A stretch of 64,000 bases of DNA from contig CP136890.1 of NCBI GenBank assembly GCA_034359265.1, positions 78,455,501 to 78,519,500 on the forward strand, in the 5' to 3' direction. Below are positions 35,001-44,745 of this stretch, piece by piece. The stretch's first letter is position 1, and each line of letters begins with the position of its first letter. This stretch comes from Canna indica. Its lineage: Eukaryota; Streptophyta; Magnoliopsida; Zingiberales; Cannaceae. The notes below the pieces were generated by a model. The model saw only the letters and a program-made list of their open reading frames with translations, did no database searches and was not told the origin of the DNA. The position numbers and the translations under genes are program-made.

Positions 35001-35394
35001 ATAAGATGAGTATTATTTGGTATCAGAAGCTGATTAACGTGGTAACATCAGCGAAAATACGTAATTTTGATGTATCCATCACAGTAACTTATCAGAAGAG
35101 CCAAAAGCGAAAAGAACAACCAGATGCTTGGACTGTGACATAGCGTGCTTTATCTCTCGACCTAAAAATCCCCGCCACCCCGCTCCTCAGTCGCGCCATC
35201 TCGACCCCAAAATCAATCGACGATCTAAGCCGCGAACTTCCAAAACAGAGTCCACGATCCGGCATCGGCAATCTGTTCGATCCCAAACTCCTGTTCCTGA
35301 TCAGGCCACAACCAGCCAAAACCCTGTTTCCGCGACTCGGGAAATCAACAGAAGTGGCGCCTCCTTTAGCAGCAAGAGCGGTGCTCTGCATCAT
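29057..35394 (-). CDS. pGlcT: Plastidic glucose transporter (MFS sugar porter), 13 exons
   Basis: Exons from 5' to 3': 35121-35394, 34690-34801, 34408-34475, 34087-34219, 33898-33997, 33697-33809, 32580-32673, 32340-32493, 31743-31889, 31554-31627, 31302-31390, 31087-31201, 29057-29239. All junctions are GT-AG and the phases join to 551 codons, close to the roughly 545-residue plant family length. Residues 1-90 are a Ser/Arg-rich chloroplast transit peptide starting MMQSTALAAKGG. The rest is a 12-helix sugar porter: GRLLAGIGIG, PESPRWLF, FQQLAGINAVVYYSTSVFRS, PALLLPEIFASRIRAKAVAL and the final ETKGRSLEEIERAL. The family sits in the chloroplast inner envelope and exports glucose from starch breakdown. 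The loop after helix 1 reads GYHLAVVNG where relatives have GYHLGVVNG. No stop or frameshift was found, so the gene is probably functional. The second codon is also Met, so the start could be 35391. Confidence 0.95.
29392..29941. repeat. Tandem triplication in the last intron of the transporter gene
   Basis: Three copies begin with GCAAGTCTTGTGATTCCTC at 29392, 29587 and 29761. Copies are about 175-195 bp and nearly identical; copy 2 lacks about 20 bp at its end (the AATTGAGAGATGCC segment). The triplication lies in the 1.85-kb intron between exons 12 and 13. High identity suggests it is recent. Confidence 0.92.
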
Positions 35395-35714
35395 CTCTCC
35401 CTTCTAAACCCCTCCTGCTATATATACAGAAAGAAAAATAATCACGCTTGAAGCCACTATTGGCGAAAGGGACAGTTCAGATCACCAGATATCAAGGAAA
35501 TAACAGCAATAAATTAAAAACCACGCATCAAGGAACCTTTTTTAGTCAAAGGTTGACCCAAAGAGAAAAGTAAGCACGCAGGAAGCGAAAATTCAAGAGA
35601 AAACAGAGTAGATTGATAATTGAGGCTTCTTACCGATAAACGTCAGCCGAAGTGCAAAGAATATGAAACGGGCTCTCACCTGCTTGGCATTGATAGCAAC
35701 GCGAGGACGAGGTG

Positions 35715-35723
35715 TATTATATA
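35715..35723 (-). promoter_or_regulatory. Possible TATA box of the transporter gene
   Basis: TATATAATA on the minus strand would place the transcript start near 35685-35690 and give a leader of up to 290 bases. The leader contains CGGTAAGAAG (35632 downward) and a TATAGCAG acceptor-like site near 35413, so a 5' UTR intron is possible. A second TATATATA at 35417 lies too close to the ATG to serve as the only promoter. Confidence 0.4.
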
Positions 35724-35973
35724 TCGGAAGTGTGAAGCTTTGTAATCTCCGCTAATTTTAGATTTGGGAAGAAAAATTGGCCTATTTTTTAAGCCAAATC
35801 TAAAGGGGATCTCCGCGGATCCAGCGGAGGGAGTTTTTGGCAGCCGTCCTGTCATGGAAGCAGAGCGAGCGACGGGGGGGAGAGAGAGCTTATCGAATCG
35901 GGTTGCTGGTATTCGAATGAATCCGATCCAAATTTGTGGTGCCCTTGTTTGGATAAGGTCTAGCATTATTTAA

Positions 35974-37371
35974 TAATGTATGATAATATTTGAATGATGT
36001 GTTGTTCCGTTGACGAAAATTATCTTCTAATTTGATTTTATTAAAAATAAAAATTTGGTTTCAAATATTTTATTTCAGTTTGAATTTTTTTAAAACGTAT
36101 TTAATTAATAAAAATAATATCAATTTTAATTGATTGAAATAGTTGGTTGAAATAAATGAATACTTATTTGATTATAGAAAATACTATTAATTTTTATTGA
36201 ATAATTTTAGTAATAATATGATGTTGATTAAATAGTAAATTAATTCATACAAAATAATTCATAAAAATTAATATAATAATAATATAATTGTGCATATTGA
36301 TAAAGGTAAGAGGAATCATTATTTTGGAATATAAATTATTAAGATAAATTTATTGAAAATCAAAATATAATTTTTTTCATCAATTTTAAAAGAAATTAAA
36401 ATTTAATTAATTAAAAAAATGAATAACTATAGTGATAATGTTATTAGTTTATAAGTATAATTATCAATTTTATTTTATAATTCAATCATGAACCGGAGAG
36501 TTTTATAAGTTTATAAAATATTAATTATGTATTTATAGTTAATTTACAAAATTATTATTTATTAATATAATTATAAAATATTTGTAAGATTTAATTAATT
36601 TATTGGTAATTAAAGATTTCTTTATTTAATTAGATAAAATCAACTAATAAATATTATAATATTTTTTTAAAAAAATAAGTTCAATAGTCTAAAATTAGTT
36701 TTGATTAAATTATAAATAGATAAATTTTTAATAAAATTGAGTTATTTTAAAAAGTAAGTTTGGCTCAATTAAATACAAATTGGTTTAATTAATTTATCAA
36801 TTTAAAATAACAGTTGAAAATAATTTTTTTATTTTTTTGTTTTTGTTTTTACGAATAAAATATAATTTGGTTTATTTATAAATTAATTGATTTTATAAAA
36901 AATTATTTATAATTATATTTTTGAAACTCTATTATGATATCGAAACTAATAGTCTCGAAATCATAGAAAATAATCTTCTGTAGTTTTTATTTTTATTAAG
37001 AAATTAATTTCGTTTTCATTCTGATTTCGATTTAGTTTCATGAAAATACCGAAGCAAACATGTTTTCGTAAGCAATTTTGATTTTAGTTAAACTGAAACC
37101 ATAAAAATAAATTTAGTTTCGCTAACCAAACATGCAAAGCCTTGTTTGAATGAGGTGCAACATAATTTAATAATGTATTATAAGATATGGTATAATATTG
37201 TAATTAGTGTTATCATATTTGGGAAGATAGTATGTTATACAGTAGCTATGGAGGATAACGAAACCTTGACTAAACAAAGTCTCGACTAAACAACTATAAG
37301 TGAAAGTCTAATTTGATATGGGTAAATAAAAGATATAATAGGAACTACAAATTTCGATTGGGGGTATTTTA
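35974..37371. other. AT-rich intergenic sequence
   Basis: Very AT-rich, with no open frame of note. 37141-37230 (CCTTGTTTGAATGAGGTG.. AATAATGTATTATAAG) resembles 35943-35985 (CCTTGTTTGGATAAGG.. AATAATGTATGATAA), which may mark the two ends of an old element of about 1.2 kb. No confirmed boundaries. Confidence 0.35.
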
Positions 37372-38086
37372 AAAATAAAATTTTATTAAATCATGAGAAA
37401 TCATCAAATCAATGGTTTAAAAACTTGGCCAAAATCTATGGTTTTCAAACCATGAGATTATCATCATAAACTATGATCATCCTTTGAAAGTCTTCCCAAA
37501 TAAAAAATTAAATAATATCATATCATGTAAAATTATATCTTATTATGAAACAAGCAAGGCCTAAATTATTACCTAATAGAAATAAAATTCTATTAAACCA
37601 CGAGAAACCATCAAATTCATAGTTTAAAAACTTGACCAAAATCCATAGTTTTCAGACCATGAAATTACCATCATAAATCATGACCACCCTTTGAAAGTCT
37701 TCCCAAATAAGAAATTGAATAATACCATACTATATAAAATTATACATTACTATGAAAAAAAAGGCTTAAATTATTACCTAATAGATATTTGGCTATGCTC
37801 GCATGTCATTCAAAATTCATACAAGTAAACGGATCGGATAGAATGCATGTTGATAAAAAGATCCGACCCATTTCCAAAAATAAAACTAGATGCTAAGGTA
37901 AGAAATTGCTTCTAAATTTTCCCAAAATCCATAGTTTTCATACTAAGAAATTACCATCATAAACTAGGACCATCCTTTCAATTGAATAATACCATACTAT
38001 ATAAAATTATACCTTACTATGAAAAAAATGGCTTAAATTATTACCTAATAGATATTTGGCTCTGCTCACACGTCATTCAAAATTCA
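37372..38086. repeat. Three tandem copies of an AT-rich unit
   Basis: Copies at about 37372-37575, 37576-37815 and 37918-38086 share ATCCATAGTTTTCAGACCAT, CACCCTTTGAAAGTCTTCCC and TTAAATTATTACCTAATAG. The third copy is cut by the 3' end of Helitron A exactly after AAAATTCA, while copy 2 continues AAAATTCATACAAG. Copy 2 is therefore an empty version of the Helitron insertion site. Confidence 0.85.
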
Positions 38087-38221
38087 CTAGTATAAGACCC
38101 GCGCGATGCGCGGCGATCTTAATTCACATTATAACAAATACATTTGCTATTAATATATATCAATATTTGAAAAATAATATTATGTATAAATCACAAATAA
38201 CTTAATATAAAAATAAATATT

Positions 38222-39272
38222 TTATAAATTATGAAAAACTTCTTGGTATACAACATTTGTAGTTTCTTTTTTAATATGACCTTCTAAAATACAAATCAAA
38301 ATCTTTAAATTTTTTCTATTGGTCACCCTAGACACTGCGACATAAAATTGTCCATGAGTGAAGATAGGTTTTTTTGAGAAAAACACCGACATTTGAAAGT
38401 GATTGGTTCTAACTTTTATTGATAGTCATTGCATAAAAAATCATAATAGGAAATTGACCCCTTTGAAATTTAACTAGCAGTCTTGGATCTGACGGTGTCA
38501 ACGACATACGTAGGATGAATATCTTTTGTCCGCAATTAGTTCAAGAAATAATATTGGCTTCAAGGACTCAATTCCCAAGTCTTGTTAACACCAATCGTGT
38601 TTCATTACATAATTCGGCAAATGGATCGATATTTATTAGCAAAATAATAGGAGTCCCAACTTTTAATGCTAAAGAATGATTAGGAAAACCAGAACATTTG
38701 ATGCAGTTCAAGAAGTCTGGTTTGTGGATCCGATCCAACAAACTCCCTCCAAAATCTGATAAGCACGTGCTATCTGAGCTCAAAAATGTTGTTGATTCTT
38801 TTTTATTTAGAGAAATCATACCGTCATTAATCATCTCAACCATATCTAGAGTGTGAGCTAATATAGCTCTTTGTTGCAAATATTAGAAATTATTAGCATT
38901 TGTTATAAGCTCAGGATAAATTGCACCAACAATCGTAGTAATAAGGTCACTTGCATCCAAAATCAAGTTATCATCTGGAATTCAGACTACCCCAAAACCA
39001 TCACCAGGATCACCTATCTTTTCATCACTGATCGATAATATCTAATCCGGAAAACTTTTCAAATCATTTTGTATTGTCATCATAGTTGTTTACAATGAGA
39101 CGCATATTTTTCGTTAGCTTCAAAATTTCATAGTTGTCCCATAAGTAAGATGAATTAAGTGCTGCATTAACAATATCTTGTCTGCTTCCCTTAGAAATGA
39201 CAGGTAAAATTTGTCTGAAGTCTCCCTCAATACTACAGTCTTATCTCCAAAAGAATTATCATTGTTATTTAG
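38222..39272 (-). pseudogene. Helitron PIF1-type helicase, C-terminal half (Helitron A)
   Basis: The minus strand reads REGDFRQILPVISKGSRQDI (helicase motif III-type GDFRQ) near 39200-39240, then ALNSSYLWDNYEILKLTKNM, and further down the region equivalent to the C-terminal SQG and YVAVSR motifs of Helitron B. Many stops interrupt it. The open frame 38568-38879 covers only a middle part. The upstream part, FEALDRTLCDVMRLI, lies at 42963-43060 on the other side of the solo LTR. In active elements this protein unwinds DNA during rolling-circle transposition. Confidence 0.85.
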
Positions 39273-40973
39273 TGTCACACCCCAAATACAGGGTCATATG
39301 ATCGGCCAGGGTATACGTGCCTATACCCCGCAACCTAACTCATGCACATGCCAACATCATAAGAATAAACAATAACGGGAAAAAATCAACAAATTTTTAT
39401 TTCATCTAGAATCAAAACAGAGTTTATCAGAAACAAGTTTTAACAAACGAATAAAATGCGAAAATAATACATCAAGTCCAGCAGACCAAATATAATAAAA
39501 TTTGAATAAAATGACATAAATGCCCTCAAGGGCTACAACTCAAAAGACCAATAAAGTGCATGACACACTACAAAAAGATTCGACTATGACCCTAACTAGG
39601 ACAGCTATAAGATCATGCAGCTCATCTGCCCTCCAGTAACATCAAGTGCTCTGACCCACCTCATTGGTCAGGCTCTGCAAAAAAAAAACAACGACAACGG
39701 GTGATTTCAAAGAACTCAGTTAGCGATTCTATCGACCCCCACAATAAAATAGCACAAAGATAAGCAATAGCATACATCCAACTCTACATGAATAATGTCA
39801 CGAAAGTGTGACTAGCTATCAGACCATCTGGCCATTACCTGCCCAAAGGCAGCCAACACCCATACCGTGAAGAACAACAAGCCTAAGCCTACCATGCCCT
39901 ATGGCAATAACACATACTAGGATAATCGGGAAGGCCCTCCGAACTTATCCTAGTATACAGAAACTCGGGAGCAATCGGGAAAGGCCCTTCGAACTTGCTC
40001 GACGAGACGCGTAGGGATAATCGGGATTCCCTCATCCGAACTTTCCCCTTTAAGATACCATAGGAGTAATTGGGTAGGCCCTCCGAACTTACTCCTCTAA
40101 GATATCCTAGGAATAATCAGGTAGGCCCTCCGAACTTATTTCTTAACAATCCACCTCGGGGATAATCGGGTAGGCCCTCTGAACTTATCCCACGAGGCCA
40201 AACTAGAACAATCGGGAAATGCCCTCCAAACTTATTCTGCAGGTTGGGAATTAGCCATTCAACCTCTCGGGCTTATCCCGCAACCCGGCTCCTCTACGAG
40301 CCTCTCCACCATTCATAAAGATATGGCGCACCATGACCTAAGTCATGACTCTCCTACGGTATCTTAGGGGTGATCCTATTGAAAAGTGTCTCAACACTCC
40401 AAAACCTGATCACAACTCCTAGACTCGTAATGTCATAAACCTGTGTGGTTTTATTTCATGCATAAACTTCTCATGTTGGTTCATAACAGATTATGCTGAC
40501 CCATTTCCCAATTTTAATTATACAATTAAAATTTAGTTCACCAAAATTAGGATTTTGTTTTAGGATTTTATTTTAGCTTACTATTCTGCCTGAAACCGAG
40601 GTATCTAAATTGAATCTGATCTCCAGAGTGTGTCATATGTTTCCAAACTATATTTTTTGGTCGAAACGATAGGTTACATGACTATATTCAGAGTAATACA
40701 CTCACCACAGCAAGTAATCTAAAAACAGCACAGATTCATCATCTCAGCATAAAATTCCAGCAACATTCTAATCTCCATCCAAGGGGAGAGGATTTTATAC
40801 TCCCTCATCAACCCTAACCCCTTTAAACCCTTTATCCAACCTACATCCACCTTAAGTCGAATCCGAACCCACTAACTTAAATTAACTTAATTAAACTTAT
40901 TCTAATCTCATAATAAATTATAAGCAATTAAATAAGCACATCCACATAAACCTAATTAAACAATTAGGCATAC

Positions 40974-42773
40974 CACTACTAAAAATTTGGTCATCTGCGA
41001 CGGAAATAGTCGTCACAAAATGGTCGCTAAAGACCTTCTGCGACGGAGAACACAGTCGCAAACAATGGTCGCAAAAGAGGTAGTCGCTAAAAGTTTGCAA
41101 CTATCACCTTTGTGGTCGTAAGTAAATATTTTCTGCGATCGTTCTATGACGGCCTACAGCCATCGCAGAATGTGGTCGCGTGACATCTGCGACGCATGTT
41201 TGCCGTCACAAAAGTTATATCCACGACGGCACTGCGACCGCACCTCCCCGTCGCCAAAGATGTATCTATTGCGCCCACATGCGACCAGATTATCTGTGAC
41301 GGCTCTTACCGTCGCAGATGTGCATATTTTTTTAAAAAAAATCAAAAGAATATAAATCATTCAACATAAAATGAATGGAACTAGCACAACAGGAATAAGT
41401 CTGGCACTGAACTAGCTTTTTCACCAGCACTAATCCCTCAAATATACTACGCACTAATAAAAGTACAAATTATTTTACTAACTTCATGACACCGAGATTC
41501 TTCAAAACTCTTGCCATATGTTCAAAATTGCACAATGTTTCCAATTAAGGCTCTATCTTGTGCATAAATTGGGGAAATGCATAGATATGTTAACATCAAT
41601 AACATCAAGATTGACTTCTCTTCCATCTCTTCCATATCTTGTGCAAAAATTGAAGGGGAAATTAGAAGAAAAAAGGAGAAAATCAGCCTTCACATATGAA
41701 CTACATTTTTGCCTGATACTTTTGCTTACCAATAGAAAAATGGTTGGGTGCTCTCACTTGCAAACCAGACATTATAGTATAAATGCAAATTATGCCCGGT
41801 CACACCGATGTCGCGGATCAATCTGCAAAGTGCAAGATTATAGTTAGAAGACTATTATCTATATAGTTAGAAGACTATTATCTATATAGTTATAGTTCAC
41901 TGTAAAATCATCAATTGAGTACTCACAACTTCTAGCCAATGCTGTAGTGCTAGCTTCTGAGCCTTTTCATCTTTGGAGAGACCTTTACCAACCTGAAAAA
42001 GATGGATGAATCATTAAATTAGTTCTATATGTATATAATAAGATAATTCTTGATCCAAATATTTGACAGATTAATCCAATTACCCTAGCAACTCTTTTCT
42101 TTGCCCTTGCTCATTTAGAAACTGTTGGTTTTGGCTTCTCAACATCAAAGAATGAAACAGAAGAATGCTTGAGAGATGCAAAATCCCATGCCTTCCACCT
42201 TCATTTACAGGGAATCATGGATCAGATTAGTTGGTGAAGATCATGTTGAGTTTAGTAGATCTCGGCGAAGTCGGCAATGTGAGATCGGCAAGTAGGGTTT
42301 GGTGGGAAAACTTGTCGCCTCAAACTCTAGCCGGTGGTGACTAGAGAGAGAGAGAGGAATACCGGCAACGCATGCGGCGGGAGTGGCGAGCGGCGAATAA
42401 AAATTACCCTCCGATGGTATTGCGACCGCAAGACGTGCTCACAAATTTTGGTCGTTAAACGGTCATTGTACAGTCGCGGAAGGTTCACATTTGCGACCCC
42501 CGATGCCAGCGGTCGCGGAAATATCACATTCTGCGATGGCAGTTCTACAGTCGCAAAAAGGCCGTCGCAGATACCCTAATTTCTAGAAGTGGTCGTCGCA
42601 AGGGTGGTCGCAAAGATGCATAATTGCGACGGACACGTAGGCGATCGCAAGGTCATCGCAAATTTGATGCCAATGCGACCACTTTTGGTCGCGATCGCAG
42701 ACCCGTCGCATCTGCTATCGCAAACTGCGCTGTCGCAAAAGAGCCATCGCAGATAGCATGATTTCTAGTAGTG
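40974..42773 (-). mobile_element. CACTA-4: non-autonomous CACTA carrying an IQM gene fragment
   Basis: The 1,800-bp element has ends CACTACTAAAAATTTGG (40974) and CACTACTAGAAATCATG (minus, 42773). It is flanked by TAC on both sides (40971-40973, 42774-42776). Subterminal GCGACGG/CCGTCGC palindromic repeats fill about 40990-41330 and 42400-42760. The interior has no transposase gene, only captured plant gene sequence (41730-42200). The strand given is that of the captured gene. It is related to CACTA-6 by ends and subterminal repeats. Confidence 0.92.
41730..42200 (-). pseudogene. Captured fragment of an IQM (IQ-motif calmodulin-binding) gene
   Basis: Three exons with introns retained. About 42084-42200: WKAWDFASLKHSSVSFFDVE and ARAKKRVAR, one internal TGA, then donor GTAATTGG. 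41927-41992: after [28 protein letters not shown], donor GTGAGT. 41730-41822: after TTTGCAG, IDPRHR, one frame slip, then GHNLHLYYNVWFASESTQPF up to donor GTAAGC. From memory this order is the conserved core of plant IQM proteins, where it follows the IQ motif; the IQ motif itself is not in the fragment. Intact splice sites show that genomic DNA, not mRNA, was copied. The stop and frame slip make it non-functional as protein. Confidence 0.85.
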
Positions 42774-43699
42774 TACACAACATCAAATTGAATAAATTTA
42801 ACTACTCAAGCCTAATTCACATATTTCATATCCTACTTACCCGAGCTCGCAAGCTCGAACCGAACCATGAGTCGACTTGGCTCGACCTCGAACTAGTCCA
42901 TTAGGCTGGCAAACACAAACATAAAAGGAAAAAAATAAAAAATAAAAATCTAGGATATTACATTTGAATTATTAAACGCATAACATCACACAATGTTCTA
43001 TCAAGTGCTTCAAAATAATATCTAAAATTAAGAGAATCGGACTATTAGATTTGTGTTTAATGAAATTTAATAAATATATAATTGAATAATACTTATTCAT
43101 CATTGGAGCTTCGTCTCAAATAATATAACTGAATAATGATTATGATGATAATGATCCCAAGAACAAATTAAGGGTCCTAAAGGCACACAATAATCCTCAA
43201 AAAGAACCCATAGCATTTTTACTATATAGTAAACAATTAACTCCATTCAAAAATCAAGTGTATGAATATCTTGGAAAACTCAAATATAATTGTTTATGTG
43301 TTCTAATTAAAATAAATAAAGTATGACATTAAAATAGATACAAACAATCAATATATAATAGTTGCAAAATGAATTATCAAAAAAGTTTATGTCGTAAGTG
43401 CATTACATAAATTTGTTCCAAAATAACCGACATAAGAGGAAAATTAAATTGAGTCTAACATATTAATAAATTCCAAAACTTATATATATAGTAACTACAA
43501 ATATTATTCATCGAGACTTCTCAACGTTCCACCTTTAGAATCTTTAACTTTCTTTTGGTAGAGGACATCTGCATCCGAGGATCACCATCAATATTTTCTT
43601 AAAGATCAATGGATTCAATTGTTCTTTTCAACGAAGTCTTAATTGGTGAACTTGCATCTGACTCCACAAACACTGAGTCCTACAAATCAATAGAAATTG

Positions 43700-44046
43700 A
43701 ATAATCGAGGAACTTTAGTCGGTAAGTCGTCAGTAATTACCGACAACTTTCCAAATATATTATGGTAGGAAAATAGTCGGTAATTATCGACCACAGTTTT
43801 CGACAGTATTTATAGTTAGTAATTACCGAGGATCTATCGACAAAACTTTTGTCGGTAGTTACCGAGGAACTACTGACAGCTTTTCGATTAAAATCGTAGT
43901 CGATAATTACAGACAAAAATTTTTGTCGATAAACTATCGGTACCCGTTTCGACCAAGGTTTTGGTCGATAAATCAATGTTTTTAACCAACTTTCGACCAC
44001 TTTTCGACTACAATGGTCATCTGAAATCATCATATTTCTTGTAGTG
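43700..44046 (-). mobile_element. CACTA-5: end fragment of a third CACTA family
   Basis: The minus-strand terminus begins CACTACAAGAAATATGATG at 44046, a common plant CACTA end. Inside are GTCGGTAATTACCGA-type palindromic repeats. The sequence departs from the Helitron copy (compare 48475) at about 43698, and no opposite terminus is seen. It is either truncated or a deletion derivative. No coding sequence. Confidence 0.72.
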
Positions 44047-44745
44047 TTAGGCAAGGTAACGTGAATAGCAAAAAAGTTCATTTAATATTTCAATTAAATC
44101 CAATATTGCTATATCAATACATTTCAATATTGTTATATCAATACGTGATTCTTGGTCAAATGCTAAGAACATTGTTATTAACTACTAAAATAGGATGACG
44201 TGATTAACTACTAAAAATTAAATATTTAAGAAATATAATATTACATAATTAAGAGATATAGTATTAGAAACTAATAAATATTGTTATTAAATGTGGTAGG
44301 CCCACATTCAAAAAATCTTATGTTTTTCTAATGTATTGCAAGGTAACATGAATAGCAAAAAATTTAATATTAAATTAAATCCAATATCTATATATCAATA
44401 CATTTCAATTAAATTTAATATATTTCAATTACATTTCTTCAATCGGCTCATTACGGATGACACGAATCTTGGTGAATTAAATATTAAATATTTAAGAAAG
44501 GTAATATTACATAATTAAAAGAGGTAATATTACATGTCGCAATGAATACACGTTCTTTTTCTCAAAGCATCTACATTAATATTATAAACTATTATATATT
44601 AATATTCAAAATTCATTTTTGAATTCATGACTCATTAAATAATTATATAAAATATTAAAGTACTTAGATTTATGTCACTTGACATAGTTCTTATCATGAC
44701 ACTTGGTATGATAATAAGACTAGAGTGCTTTCTTTTTTATATATA

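Larger units (their letters stand above)
39273..42962 (-). repeat. Solo LTR of the Tekay-type gypsy, with nested CACTA-4
   Basis: In plus orientation it begins TGTCACACCCCAAATACAG and ends TCTAGGATATTACA, the reverse complement of the LTR at 2796-4480 (start TGTAATATCC, end TGTGACA). Removing CACTA-4 leaves about 1.89 kb. It contains the same internal repeats (GGATAATCGGGTAGGCCCTC-like, about 39910-40260). Flanks TTTAG and TTTGA are similar but not identical, so the target duplication is imperfect. No internal retroelement sequence remains, which indicates LTR-LTR recombination. Confidence 0.88.
38087..44724 (-). mobile_element. Helitron A, interrupted by a solo LTR and a CACTA fragment
   Basis: On the minus strand the 3' end reads GCCGCGCATCGCGCGGGTCT then TATACTAG, a short hairpin (CGCGC-AT-GCGCG type) a few bases before CTAG and then host T. 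This is the Helitron 3' signature. It carries parts of a PIF1-type helicase (38222-39272 and 42963-43060) and shares 43000-43697 with Helitron C. The solo LTR 39273-42962 and a CACTA fragment (43700-44046) lie within it. The 5' end is inferred at TCTAGTCTTATTATC near 44724 by comparison with B; the preceding base is not the expected A, so this boundary is uncertain. Confidence 0.75.

Noticed and set aside
35676..35966. Minus-strand 96-codon frame upstream of the transporter
   Set aside because: Falls in the presumed promoter or 5' leader and resembles no known protein; could at most contain an upstream open frame.
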